Shown here: positions 19,868-33,310 of the stretch, piece by piece
Position numbering within the stretch: the stretch's first letter is position 1
How the letters are laid out: the number at the start of each line of letters is the position of its first letter
Source: Saccoglossus kowalevskii
Taxonomy: Eukaryota > Hemichordata > Enteropneusta > Harrimaniidae
NCBI RefSeq assembly: GCF_000003605.2
Contig: NW_003118930.1
Span: 546,024 to 597,486 of the forward strand
DNA: 51,463 bases
Direction of reading: 5' to 3'
Made by a program: the position numbers and the translations under genes
Notes under the pieces: generated by a model
Databases searched by the model: none
Told to the model about the DNA's origin: nothing
The model's input: only the letters and a program-made list of their open reading frames with translations

Positions 19868-21530
19868 GAAGTTTGATCGAGATTATCAGTATCGCACGCA
19901 AAAGGGGTTCATATCGTTTACATTTAAAGCATTCAATAAGAGTTATTTTACCCGACCTAACCAAGCTTCGAATCAAACGAAAATGTACATGACACTTAGT
20001 GTAGGGGACGGTGAGTTTAACATTACGGAAACAAGCTCTACGATAATCCTCTGTACAATACACATTGCCTAACAGGTTTTTTGATAAACTTTTATTGATA
20101 TTAAATCCCCCCAAATAGTATCGTTGTATTAATAAGGAGACGTTATTCAATAAATGTATTGACAGCCCTGGATGATGATACTATTAAATGTTCGTTAATG
20201 AGGGGGAGGGGGGTCAATTGATAATGAGATGTGTTTCAACCAATGTGAAAGAATTCAAGTAAAACTTATTCGAAAATGGATTTATAATTCTTTCTTAGAT
20301 TACAATTATTACGATTGTATTTCAGATTTGAAAGTATGTTAATTAATTGAAGATGCATCCAAATGTGATGTCGGCATACAATTTCCTGCACATAGACTAT
20401 GGCATCATGTCGATAGATCGACACACTTTAAGTATTTCCCACCCTGACTAAAAGCGAGAGACAATGTAATCTAGAAAATAGGTAATTCGTGGTACGCAAA
20501 AATATTAGTACTTCAGGGGTGTTTTTTCTCTGAACAGCCTCTGCGTTTTTTTACCACCACAACAAAAACACGAACGTAATATTTATTTAATTTACACAAC
20601 ATATTTGCTTGAACAACGAGGGTAAATCCCACTTTTAAAAAATTGGAAGATTGTGATTGAAAAGGTGTGTCCTTAATTTACAACATCGTACAAAAAAATA
20701 GTTTATAGAATTATAAAGAAAATATATATCAATCTTCGATGAATAAGTAAGTAATGTAGAAAATGTCTGTATATGATTCATGGAATTGAACAAAGTAATG
20801 GCGATGGCCATCATCACGTGTTATGTTGTGCACCACGTGTTATGTTATATTGCATTTGCATATTGCAGCCGGATAGCATAGTATTACTTTGGGGATGCTG
20901 TTTTTCATAATCGATATCGTTTTGGGAATAATGCTGCGATAATTGCTATGTTGCCCATAACAATAACCTAATCTCATAGTGGTATGGACTGTAGAGCGTG
21001 AAAGGGAAATATATTGTGTGACAGGTATGTGTCTCGTAAGGGAATACTGATTCAAATACACGGTCGTGTTTTACTGGGATTCTGAAGTATTTTCTGTGCG
21101 CTTTATTCTCTAGGCTGGTTGATAGAATCACCACTTTGATACCGACAAATGATATAACTTGGAGCATTTAAAAACAACAACATTGAATACAATCATTCCC
21201 ATGTTATGCTATTTATTATAAGTAATGCTGATTCAAGAAAAAAAAATCAGAACAAAATAACGAATAAGTGTGGAAATTCACCTTCAAATGTCATAAAAGC
21301 GTTATTGCATCTAACACACGTGTCTGATAATATACTAATGGCTTCTGTGTTATCTATACATGTAGTACGGAATCACATCTTTCTAGGATGTCGCGTGTAC
21401 GTTATGGCAGAATAGTAATAGACGCTGATAACTTTCATCGCATGTGGTCGACTTTAATCTGATAACAATGACGTGAATTACAATCAATTACTACAACACC
21501 CAAGGCAGTAACGTTAAAGGTCAATTTCCC
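19868..21530. other. Spacer, nothing recognised
   Basis: AT-rich with a poly-purine patch near 20202. CACGTGTTATGTT occurs twice, near 20815 and 20834 (E-box core CACGTG). No coding evidence. Confidence 0.45.
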
Positions 21531-22080
21531 TTTGATATTCTGACGTCCTTTACTCCCTAAGTGCCCAAACTCTCATTAACACGGGCGTTGATACCACGCT
21601 TCTCTGAATTATTGATGCGATGATTTAGTCAAGAACGTTCATACCACCGGCGTTTAGATAGACAGGATCGGTACACGTTTTGATATTTCACAGCACTTAA
21701 TTTAACAATGCCACTAATCAAAGTACTTCATGAACACAAAATTATCTATGACTCAGTGTTGACGTCTTCTACGGAGTAGCATTTACACGTATTATAACCA
21801 CCGGGTTGAAATACAACCGTGTTATGCCAGTTAACCTATCCCGTACGTTGCGCCCCCTAGCGACGAACCGCTTCCGTGACGTGAACGGCTAAACAGGAAG
21901 GCCGAACCATTGAAAGCGACGACATTCGTTCGATCTGTAGTCAATGAAAAATGTTCTTTTTTAAGCTTTGTTATATACAAACGACTATACAATCATGAAT
22001 ACTGCTCACACCGTCTACGTCACAGTGACGTCACAGTAACCCTTCATCGCGTGAGGGCGTGACTTTCAGGAAAGGTGTAT
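21530..22080. promoter_or_regulatory. CpG-richer island with CTCF-like and CRE-like motifs
   Basis: Less AT-rich than its surroundings, with many CG dinucleotides. GCGCCCCCTAGCG at 21850-21862 resembles the bilaterian CTCF core in reverse complement. TGACGTCA at 22026-22033, preceded by ACGTCACAGT, is a CRE-like palindrome. Regulatory function is inferred from motif likeness only. Confidence 0.25.
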
Positions 22081-23095
22081 TTCATGGAATTTATACATCA
22101 AATTATTTGTTTTAGTATAACTAAAAAGAAAGCGTAATTTTTCATTTTCACGGCATTTCAGACTTATGACCTACTCCAGACATAAATTATAGCCATTGTA
22201 CTAAATGAGGCGTAATAAATAACGGATGACGCGTTGCATGAAAAACTGGATTTTAAAGTCACCCAAGGACAATATGTGGAGAAAAGTGAATACACTACTC
22301 ACACTGATAGCACGCTTCAAAGAAGATGCTACAAAACACCTTTGAATCTGCTCAGACAATATCAATATTCTTTATTGAAAGTACATACAAGTATTATGAA
22401 ACAGCGGGATATCGGGCTTCCTGAGGCGGCTTTTTTTTCAAAAAAGTAATTTGCATTGCCAGAGTTAGATACAGACAGATGGTAGTTTTCCACGCTCACA
22501 TAACGCTGAGATGCCATCTTTACTTAGTTCCCGGTCATTTCATTTCATTTTGATTTGTAATATTGTTCGCGCACGTTCGAATGAACGCTATGCAGCAGTT
22601 GGGTAAACGAACTTTTTTTTTACTGAATTTACTTAAACACGTTTTTGCACTTCATTGTACGGAGGATGATGAGTGTTTAGCGACGTCGATTCGAATAGTT
22701 TAATCGAAGAATATTATCACTCAATGTGAAAGCCATGTATATATAATGTGTATTGTTAGTGATTTCACTTGTAATTTTGTTTGCGATTTGCAGGTGATAT
22801 ATATACATATATACGCCGATCGGTATTAGCATTAGCGACACCGCATTAATTTTATCAAATTACTCTGAATAATAATAATCATAGTTTAATCACGATACGT
22901 ATTATAAACTCATGAGGCGGCTACACACACACAATTGTTGAACTTCTCAATTCATCCACGGGGATATACACGTATTACACAACCCACAAGCCCGGCGTAC
23001 TCTCCTGCCATCTCGGAACTTGGCTTGTGACCAAATAGTCGCGTTAGTATTCACGCAACATGTCGCATGCTGCAAATGCTATCTGAGAACACCCT
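22081..23095. other. Spacer, nothing recognised
   Basis: No coding or repeat structure that I can support. Confidence 0.45.
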
Positions 23096-23223
23096 TAAGG
23101 CACATCATTTTACATTACATTCAGTCCCGTCAGTCGGCAATAATAATGAGTCTAATTCCACGAAATGCCTAGGTAATCTTTTCTGATACGCATCCCAGCA
23201 GGAAACGAGGCGATGTTATTACA
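23096..23223 (+). repeat. Dispersed repeat copy 2 (pairs with 19545-19660)
   Basis: Same ordered blocks as copy 1, with a short extra stretch between CGAAATGCC and GATACGCATCCCAGCA. It ends about 110 bp before the assembly gap. Confidence 0.65.
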
Positions 23224-23335
23224 TATTGATTTAAAGAATTGTATTCACGAGACATCACGACAGACCATTTGCGAAAAAGCTTGATATATGATATATCTAC
23301 GTATATAGTATAAAATCAACTCTAATCTAACAAAT

Positions 23336-24252
23336 NNNNNNNNNNNNNNNNNNNNNNNNNNNNNNNNNNNNNNNNNNNNNNNNNNNNNNNNNNNNNNNNN
23401 NNNNNNNNNNNNNNNNNNNNNNNNNNNNNNNNNNNNNNNNNNNNNNNNNNNNNNNNNNNNNNNNNNNNNNNNNNNNNNNNNNNNNNNNNNNNNNNNNNNN
23501 NNNNNNNNNNNNNNNNNNNNNNNNNNNNNNNNNNNNNNNNNNNNNNNNNNNNNNNNNNNNNNNNNNNNNNNNNNNNNNNNNNNNNNNNNNNNNNNNNNNN
23601 NNNNNNNNNNNNNNNNNNNNNNNNNNNNNNNNNNNNNNNNNNNNNNNNNNNNNNNNNNNNNNNNNNNNNNNNNNNNNNNNNNNNNNNNNNNNNNNNNNNN
23701 NNNNNNNNNNNNNNNNNNNNNNNNNNNNNNNNNNNNNNNNNNNNNNNNNNNNNNNNNNNNNNNNNNNNNNNNNNNNNNNNNNNNNNNNNNNNNNNNNNNN
23801 NNNNNNNNNNNNNNNNNNNNNNNNNNNNNNNNNNNNNNNNNNNNNNNNNNNNNNNNNNNNNNNNNNNNNNNNNNNNNNNNNNNNNNNNNNNNNNNNNNNN
23901 NNNNNNNNNNNNNNNNNNNNNNNNNNNNNNNNNNNNNNNNNNNNNNNNNNNNNNNNNNNNNNNNNNNNNNNNNNNNNNNNNNNNNNNNNNNNNNNNNNNN
24001 NNNNNNNNNNNNNNNNNNNNNNNNNNNNNNNNNNNNNNNNNNNNNNNNNNNNNNNNNNNNNNNNNNNNNNNNNNNNNNNNNNNNNNNNNNNNNNNNNNNN
24101 NNNNNNNNNNNNNNNNNNNNNNNNNNNNNNNNNNNNNNNNNNNNNNNNNNNNNNNNNNNNNNNNNNNNNNNNNNNNNNNNNNNNNNNNNNNNNNNNNNNN
24201 NNNNNNNNNNNNNNNNNNNNNNNNNNNNNNNNNNNNNNNNNNNNNNNNNNNN
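23336..24252. other. Assembly gap (917 N)
   Basis: Run of N; the true content and size are unknown. An exon or repeat could be hidden here. Confidence 0.99.
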
Positions 24253-26040
24253 CTGTTTTAAGAGTTTGTTGTAAATATATTAGTATGGCTTTTAGTATTC
24301 AAAATGTACAAGACGTTTGTCAAAGCAAGCGTTATACAATGCCGGAGAGCTCTTCTTTTACGAAAGAGCAGATATTGACAATGATGTTGAGATGCGATTA
24401 CATTTCTTAAATGCCGAATCTCAAAGGATGTGAATTTTGAGGAGGCGAGAGACATTTTAAAATGAATGGCGGGGTAACCAATGCACAAATAAAGATATAA
24501 AAAACGAACGATTTTATTTGGAGGATTGACAGGCCATACAAGAGACAACGGTATATTGGCATACTGAGGTGTCGTTGACAGATTAATCTTTTAGAAAATG
24601 AGAAATACCAATCTAAATCCGAGATAATGTTCAGATAGGACAGACTATTCTGCAAGTGACATCGGCTTAACTTTTTGATAACGAAGTATCATCTTAATAT
24701 GAGGTTTAAATCACACATATATAATATTTACTTGTATTCTGTGTATCATTTATATATGTTCATAAAACCAATCCTTTAAAGTTACACATAATTATGATAA
24801 TATAATTTTATCAACAATTAATTCCCAGCAGAAACGGATAAAATAACAAATATGGGAGTAAACAGTACGAACGAACGTGTCTAATGACAGTGTCGCACTT
24901 CAACAATATGCCTAGTCGCGCCAACGGTGTGATTGGGGAGAGAATTTGATTAAAGGGGATTCGTAATTATTAAGACTCCTTATCTTGTTAATATATGTAC
25001 ACTATGTCCTTCTATGTTGGCGTAAAAACCTAGATCACCAATTAAAACATGTTATATTATAATGTATAATAAATTTCATTTTGATATATATACAAGTATC
25101 TGTAAAATGATACCATAGACGTTGCAGAAAATTGTATAATTATATGATTGACAACACAGGTTAACGTAAATGAATCTTTCGTTTTTATAGTCTCAATGTA
25201 ACACAATCCCCAAATCACAATGGCCTGTCTATATATTCATTAGAATACCTAATAACGTCATTTTGCTCAAGGGGCTCGCCAGCAAAATAGGGGTTCGAAT
25301 AAACATTGTTAGTAGATAGCTGCATGCCAAGTAAAAAACACATGGTATTATGTAAAGAAAACAAAATGAAGAATTCTGAGCTTTTTGCTAGTGCAGTCTA
25401 CACTACAACTTTTTGTGAAATTCTTTCGTTTTTACGTAGAAAAATAAACATTTTACCAAATAAAATCACAAAGGTATTGTTCATACATGATTTGTTGTAC
25501 ACACTACATAGATTGTAATTTCATTCAACTTCTTTCAGTCATAATTCAAGGAAAATAAATTACAAAAAATTAGGAGAATATAGCGTTTTCTATAAAAATT
25601 CGTCTGTTATCGGTAATTATGAAAATTAGACTTGGTTTGCATATGGAATACACTTTATTATGAATTATTTTTAATACGTTTCAGATTTTTTTGCGTCAAA
25701 ATCAGTTGTTCACTGATTTCGAAAAAGTTGTCATCGTAGTGTGAGTCGCATGTTGGCTGAGCAAAACGTGTTCACCACTGGCAATCATCGCCTGTTAGTG
25801 AAAACAGTAATACAAGGGATGTGTCCCACATAAACGACAGCGCTGCGTAATTATATCTCCACATACACAAGCCACGCTGTTCAATCTATCTGTATCCAAA
25901 TTACCTAGTCGGGGGTCCTTTCAAGTGTTGAGATATACGAATTTTAAACTTTTAGAAATATGCGCAGTGTGGGTGTATATATAATTCATCAGAGCAGTGT
26001 AAAATACAGTTAAATACAGTTAAGTAAATATTTGTGGAAA
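24253..26040. other. Spacer, nothing recognised
   Basis: Very AT-rich, only short chance ORFs. The GGGGTTCGAAT near 25290 is not part of a tRNA fold. Confidence 0.45.
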
Positions 26041-26540
26041 TCACTGTGCACAGTAAGCGGCTGCAACGCACGTTTATTAATGTATTATTACACTACTCTT
26101 CAGGAATATATACTCTACAATAACATTTTGAATTCCAGCTCTCCAGTGAATAGTATTATTGTGGAAAAAAAACGAGCTATCCATTTAGTGTGCACAGTAA
26201 GCCGCATCTGTCACTCACGCCTGTGAATGCACCGTTATACTGATCGACTTCAAATGATCATCTAATACAATATATATGAAAAACACAGCTCTCAATTGAA
26301 ATAGAATTATTCTAGAAATAGAACGACCTATGATTTCCTTGTATCGGTAAGCTCATTTCACTGACGTCTGTAGATTCATCATTATACTGATGAGATGATG
26401 CAATAGACAAACTAATACAATCTTCGGAATGCAATCTCTCCAGTATTATTAAAAATATGGTCTCCTCTAGTGTCACAAACAGATCATTCAAATCAATGTA
26501 CCGCTGATGTCTGCGATTCAGTCGGTGACATTTCCGACCT
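26041..26540 (+). repeat. Decayed ~145-bp tandem repeat
   Basis: Units start near 26041, 26189 and 26340, with a weaker fourth near 26478. TGTGCACAGTAAG recurs at about 26045 and 26189, and CAGCTCTCCAGTGAATAG / CAGCTCTCAATTGAAATAG near 26138 and 26286. TGTATCGGTAAG and CAATCTCTCCAGTATTATT continue the pattern. Old satellite-like block, no ORF conserved. Confidence 0.6.
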
Positions 26541-29500
26541 AATAATGGGTATATTCAGTTTGGCTTAATGTTTTTATGATTTTATTGAAATGTGGAAAAG
26601 AAACGCCACATTCTGTTCGTGTGATAACTGTTTTTGGTTCGATTACCAAGGTACCGCTTGTACGTTGCATTTCGCGGACAAGTCTTCTATTTGGCTATAC
26701 TGATGGTATAGATGCTCAATGAACCTTATATACGATCCACTCTCTTGTTTCCATAATACCTCAATATGCTTCTTTCGGAAAAACATTGCATTACACAGCA
26801 TCGACATACTAGGCTCAATATTTAATGAGAGACGCAGTAACATTTTTCTCGACCGTAATATTTGGTGAATTCTGAATACAGCTTTATTATTCGCGCGTGT
26901 TTTGTTTCCATGTTCACAATATTCATATATAAGCAGTTTGTAAAGTAGATCCTGTTTAAACAGTATATATTGTCAATTCTTTCACTTAAACACTAATCAA
27001 TGAGATAGCAATGAGTGTAGCACGTGAAAAGCACAAAATTGTCTCGTCTCATGCATATGTAAATGTTTCAAACGCGATCGTCCATTGGTATCCCTGTGAT
27101 TTAATGTATTAATCATTATTAATATTCCATTCAACGTAGTCCTTTTTTTTGGAGATTCTTACCTTCACCTTGTATGTAGATCGTGACATCCAGCGATGTT
27201 TGTAGCACATTACAGTTAACATTAGGGATTTAATTGAAGTTCATTAGTTCATCAAACATGATAATGAAGAGGTGTAATTGTCGATTAAAAAATCTGAAAA
27301 TATGTTGTTAAATTATCACAATTTGACCAATTTCAAAGATAATAAAAAATAAAAAAAATACGCTGAAAAATATAACTGAACCTTTTGTTGAACACCTAGT
27401 ATACTGCTATGATGTCCGTTATTGCGTTGTTTTCAGTATTTCAAAATACAGATGTTTATAAATAGCGTATGAAGATCGAAACCAATTTGACGAGTGTCAA
27501 AATCCTGTCATACTATGCTATTTTCTCTACCAAACATATGGCATGAACATATTGACCATGCTCCTCCAGGAACCCAATGCGTTATTAATATGCGTATCTA
27601 ACCAAATATGAAACGTGCATTACAACAATTATTTAACGTACATTTTAAAGTTAAGGACAGGAATTGACATTAGCGTATCAAGCTACACTAATGTCCGGGA
27701 GCGGGGTCCGGGCTATTAGACAATTCTCCTAATAAGCGCGTCTATTGCATTGTTTTTTCCAAATGTTTTCCAATCTGCTTATTTCTTTTGTTGGTGGGAC
27801 ACGCCCGAAGAAAAGATTTTTTTCTTTTGTTTATAGTAACTAAGCAATATTTAGATATTATCTCACTATCAACGTGATATATCCATGCACAGAAAATAAT
27901 AATTACTATGAGCAGAATAAATGTAACCAATAAACACAAATATAAATTACACGAGTCAGTAAACAAGGCTCAGGATAAAATGTCCATATGTAAGTTGAAT
28001 TATGCATAATTTAAGACTGTAAAATCAATTGATATTTGAGTATAAAACAAGTCCATTCTTAGACGTTCGTTCGTAAATGGCCATCATCGTTAAACTTGAA
28101 TGCAAATATAACGTTGTTTTTCAACTTTGCGTCGAGTTTGAATGTCAGTAACACAATAGCATGTCTCTCACAATGCAAGAAATCATTAGCTTCAACGCGA
28201 TCGCTCATTGCCTACTCAATCATTTGACGACAGGGGACAGGCTAGTTCTCCATTTTGTCCCAAGTTTGTAATCACGTCCATTCTTTTCATCCACGTATAT
28301 TGTGCATCACCGCGATACTTTTCTTTCGCAGGTTTGAGCTCGTGTTGTCCATTTATAAACCCAAATACACGCCGTACGTATATGCTATTTTTAAACATTA
28401 TATTTGCGGGGTAACGTACATTTCATCACAAAAATTACGCCAGTCGAATCAATTTAAATAACGTTAGATCTAGGAACAGTTTTTGTAACATGCATTTATC
28501 GTATGCTATACAATGATCCATAATCAAATTATGACTTATATATTTATATATAATTTTAGTTCATGATCATAGTTTTAACGTATTTTATCAGCAGACGGTC
28601 TAAGTATATGATAACGTAAATTTCACTTAATCTTGGGACAGTGACATTTCTATTAATAAGATAAATGTATTTTATGATAACATAATAGATTGATCCATAA
28701 TTTATTCAATGTTATATGTTTATTTTTAATACCCTATTACTCAATCTGACCGATGTTTTCAGTGTGGCCATTCATTGTACATCCTTTGAGAGTTGTGATA
28801 TTGAGCAAGTATACGCTATACAAACAAGAACGCGTCGGGAAAGACACTCTGCCCAATGACCTACATGGAAATCGTTCACTGGCTACGTCGTGTTGGGAGT
28901 TCGATCATTTTGAGAAAAAGAAACTGCATGCCAAAAATTTAATTTGCAGATTCTATTAAAACGTCGATAAAAAACATATGGCGCCATGAATGTTATCGGC
29001 CTTTATTGGAAGTTTAGAACGAAATCCACGCGAGACTGTTTGACACACCTCTGAATCCCTTCAACAGTATAAGACCTAGATATGAATAGATGATTTGGGA
29101 GAAGCTGGGTATTCCACGTACTTCTAAACAAATGAAATCTCTGTCAGTATGGCATAACCTACTTTTGCAATTATATATGAGCATGCAGTTGAACACACCC
29201 TGTCATACAGTCGCTTCCTGGTTATAGATAGGCAGACACAGGAATTTCAGTACAGTCAGTGATTCAAAGCAGAACACGAATATTACTTTTAGGATTTCAA
29301 AAACAAATATTCATAATCAACACATTTTTGTCATGAGAACAGTATTTTTTATTGGCCAGAGTAATATGGACATTGTTCTTTATGGTCGATGAATTTCATA
29401 GATTTACGCATGTGTGCTGGTATTTTGGTACGTACAATAACAATCACTGCACATGCGTATTAGTGGTTTTGATTTTTCTCATCCAGCGAATATTGTGTGT

Positions 29501-29947
29501 CCTGCAAACGCGGGATTTTTAGTTAATGTTAACCCGATTTGGTCTACAGTATGAAGCATCGAACAACAATATTAAAACAAATATTTTCATCAATATTTAA
29601 CATAATGCTGAAAAATTTACCTAGCACCCATGAGTATTGCTTGCGTTAATTTTCAATAGAGTTGGTTATTTGTGTGTCGGATAGTGTTAGGTCAACTAAT
29701 TGACCTCTACATGGTCTTCTATCACATTTTACATCACACTGACGTCTATGCACGACCTAGAATGACCCGTCTCGATCGACCGACAATTGAAAACTTGAAG
29801 ACTGACAAGGGCATATATTTTGTTGGCTGTATATTATCATAAACATTTTACAATACATATTTCATAGATTTTAAATATTTTATAAGTTGATGTTCTTTCT
29901 AATCAGAATCGTTTCATATTTAATCAAACAATGCACATGTTTATAAT
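26541..29947. other. Spacer, nothing recognised
   Basis: AT-rich. A small hairpin (GACATTAGCGT paired with ACACTAATGTC) lies at about 27671-27702. No gene evidence. Confidence 0.45.
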
Positions 29948-30890
29948 AAACAAGCCATGCATGGCACAGTCCCAGTGCGTTATCAAATTTAAGATATATA
30001 GTTTTGTTTATAGTAAAATAGCTGGAATATAACCATGTCAGGAATACGAAAATGATAATTGTTTAACATTAAAAAGATTGACATTTGTATCTGATTGTAA
30101 AATGAGTATTGAAAGATATTGCTCTGGAACAGCATAAATTAAAACCAAATCAGCCATTTTGAATACATGTATATATCTATAACATGATGTACAACGAATA
30201 TATACAATTTGAACATAATCAGTCAAAGCATGTCAGAGATATTGCTCTAGAAGCCCATAAATTAAAACAAAATGGTCACCAGTCAGCCATTTTGAATCCG
30301 ATCTGAAAAAAATGACGTGCATCAGGAACCCGTTATGTCTAATTTATGTACTAAGTTTGAACAAAGTCCATCCATAAATGCCAGAAATGCTTGATATTTG
30401 ATGATTTTTTTAGACAAAAAATGGCCATCATTCGGCCACTTTGAATAGGATTGTCAAACCAATATATCTGTATATCTATGACATGATGTATAATGAATAT
30501 TACAAAGTTGAGCATAATCAGTCAAAGCAAGTCAGAGATATGGCACGAGAACCACATTCAACAAAACAAAATGGCCGCCAGTCGGCCATTTTGAATCTAA
30601 TCTGAAAAACAAAATTATTTGCATCAAGCTCCCATAATGTGTAACGTATATACCGAATTTGAACAAAATCCATCTGTAAACAGCCGAGAAATGCCTGATT
30701 TTGATGATCTTTTAGCGCAAAATGGCCGCTATTCGGCCATCTTGAATCAGATCGTGACAGAAATTGATGTACATATGTATAATGTCATGTATGATGTATG
30801 TGTGAAGTTTTATTTTGATTCACAGGGCCGGACGCACGCACGAACACACGGAAGACCAAGGGTTAAAACATAAGTCCCCGTTTTCGGACT
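29948..30890 (+). repeat. Dispersed repeat with ~300-bp internal units (second, inverted copy)
   Basis: Opposite orientation to 9861-10692 and highly similar to it. Paired cores such as AAATGGCCGCCAGTCGGCCA occur near 30268, 30420, 30569 and 30719, about 150 bp apart, alternating between two half-unit types so that the true period is about 300 bp. It ends in GGACGCACGCACGAACACAC and AAGTCCCCG, a right end that the intronic copy lacks. No transposase-like ORF. Confidence 0.82.
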
Positions 30891-31090
30891 ACGTCTCATT
30901 ATGCACCCGGTTTGATTAGTATTGACTGATAAATATATACCACGGTTCATGCCCACCTGGTTCATCCCGAAGGCTTCACTCAAATGAAATTGTTGTAGAA
31001 CTGTTTTCAGTTTCAATGTCATTATTTGTCTTAGTTGAGGTCGACTTTTTCATATAAAGCACCTATTTCCCATTCGCTGCACTGGCGATT

Positions 31091-31370
31091 GCATACTTTG
31101 AGGTATCCTCGTAATAGCCTTATTATTATACACCTTTTCCGTCCAAGGATACATCATGGGAATGCAAAAATCCAAAAAGTTTAGAACAGAATCAGCGAAC
31201 TTCTTTGTTTAGAGTCCGGTCAAACCTCGTGGCAGCCATGTTTGTTTTTATTACTTCCATATTTGTAATTAGCATTTCCTAATATGGTAGTATGAAAATA
31301 CCACGTAAAATACCGCAAAATTACGGCACGCTGTAACTTATGGCGTTACGGTGACAGATGTATAATAATA
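31091..31370 (-). repeat. Repeat family X copy A (end-truncated)
   Basis: In reverse complement it matches 34665-34933 and 43505-43740. Shared blocks include ACATCTGTCACCGTAACGCC, CTACCATATTAGGAAATGC, ATGGCTGCC and AGAACAGATTTAGC-like stretches. Only one arm of the terminal hairpin (CATACTTTGAGGTATCCTCG) is present. Confidence 0.72.
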
Positions 31371-31646
31371 ACTAGTATTATTATTAATTAGATTAAAATT
31401 GCTCGAGTGTAAAATAGAATAAAATTAATCGGGTATAAAATTATTGGAATGAATTGAGAACATCTAAAGTTATTTATGCGCTCGCCAGATAAAAATGTCA
31501 GCATGCCGTTGAAGTGACTGTAATGGCTTTCTCACGAACGTACCCCACCATCTTTCAGCACTCCCCGTCACTCATCTTCGAGCGTTCTCCGCGAGCATCT
31601 GCGTGGCACGCGTAGAACACTTACCATCATAACATAGAATGCGATA

Positions 31647-31669
31647 ACGACGACGACGACGACGACGTT
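31647..31669. repeat. ACG trinucleotide microsatellite
   Basis: About seven ACG units in tandem. Confidence 0.85.
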
Positions 31670-31792
31670 CAGTGGCGGCTTTACTGTACATTTTTGCTTG
31701 AAAGGAATATCCTAAACCTCGAAACGGCGTATCTTACTTAATACCTAGCTGACACATTATCTCTTTAATTTGGATGGCTAAAATTTCTTTAA

Positions 31793-31917
31793 AGCGCGGT
31801 GGTCATCGCGCATCGCGTATTCGAATTTCATGTAAATAAACAACGTATTTTGCAGGTGTTGTATGCGTCGCTATGAGTCCCATATCGAACAGAACGCGGC
31901 ACGGCGACTGCCGCCCT
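31793..31917. mobile_element. Short TTAA-flanked MITE (125 bp)
   Basis: TTAA at 31789-31792 and 31918-31921. The ends AGCGCGGTGGTCATCGCGC and (reverse complement) AGGGCGGCAGTCGCCG are inverted. Interior shared with 19761-19867. No ORF. Confidence 0.75.
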
Positions 31918-31921
31918 TTAA

Positions 31922-33306
31922 GTCCTTCAAGTTTGTAAGAGAAAGTGACAATGCAGTGAAGAGTGCAGGGTGTCTTCACTCTACTATCAGTCCCAGGCAA
32001 CAGTTACCGCAAGATGGCGCGTGACCCCTGTTACGCTGTGTCACGTGTCGCCTTACAAGCCGCTTGTTGCTAAAATAGCACTCAGTCGTCTTTTTAAACT
32101 AGTGTTTATACACGGAACTTTTTTTTAATTAAAGCGGCTTTTTAATCACATATTTTAGTGAAATATTGTTTAAGGAGTGAAATATTAATTTCATGCATAA
32201 TTGAAACTTTGGAACGACAGAAATTAACACTTAATAACAATAATAACATTTGTTTTTGAAATAGCTTGAAATAGATCGTCTTTGAACGCGATGAAATCAC
32301 GCGTAGAACGCCTTCCAAACCAGAAACTAGTAGCGTAAACTTATTGCAAATTTTGGGTCCAGTTTATTTCTACAATATTTCTAAGTTTCATTTTTCACGA
32401 TTTATACTGTGTATAACAAATCGTCGTTCACTGCACTGCCGTTGTCATGGCCACTATTACTTTTATAGCTAGATCAAACAAACTAGGTTCTCTCTAAAAT
32501 AAGGTATTCCAATTTCGATGTGTTTATACACAGTACAACTACGTACGGCGCACCGCACAGTAAAAGTGCGACAGTACATTCTGCATGGTGGGGGTTCTTT
32601 GAACACTCTAAGCTGATTTACGTGCAAAAGCAGAGGGGCGATGGGTACATTCGTGAAAATTGTTGGAATTTCGATCTTGCTAGCGGTGAAATGATCGATT
32701 TCTCAATTTATTTCAATAATGTTATATTTGATAACTGATACTTCTATAGTACACGCCGCTCAAAGCGGCTACTTGCATATCTTACCACATCTCATGATCA
32801 CTGATTTTACGAATGCTATGATTAGTTGAGACTCGATCACATGACACTAAATAAAAATGGATATTACATAGTATATTGCCCGCCAAGTGGATATTACATG
32901 GGTATATCGCATGGATGACGTCACTGAAACTACTGCGCAACGATACTGCGCATAACAAATTGTCATTAACTACGCCGGTGTTGCCCCTACCGCTGTTGCT
33001 TTCGGCGCTGCTTTTGAAGGTTTTGAAATAACTTAAGCTATCAGAAATATAAAGCGAAAATGACAGAATGGATATTAAGTAAGACACTCCGTTTTGATGT
33101 TTGGTCTGTGCAATTGACATCATGGCTAACGCAAAATAAACCAATAACCCAAGACACTGGTTGTTTTTTTCACAATGTTTCTCGAATTATTATTCGGGAT
33201 TATATTAATTCAAACATCCCCGGTAGTTTCCGATGTGAAATTGTGGGATCTCTTTTCAAATTCTCCCAACCTTAACTTCCTCGCGCATACATTTGTTAAA
33301 TATTTC
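31922..33306. other. Spacer with minor duplications
   Basis: TGGATATTACAT occurs twice about 29 bp apart (near 32858 and 32887). ATAACAAATCGTCGTTCACT (near 32412) resembles ATAACAAATTGTCATTAACT (near 32953). No gene recognised. Confidence 0.4.
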
Positions 33307-33310
33307 TTAA

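Noticed and set aside
19821-20150. Minus-strand 109-codon ORF
   Set aside because: It begins inside a MITE and has no recognised motif.
25255-25300. tRNA-like GGGGTTCGAAT (B-box resemblance)
   Set aside because: No A-box, acceptor stem or cloverleaf can be built around it.
32782-33144. Minus-strand 120-codon ORF
   Set aside because: No family likeness. It spans a region with small duplications and has no supporting signals.
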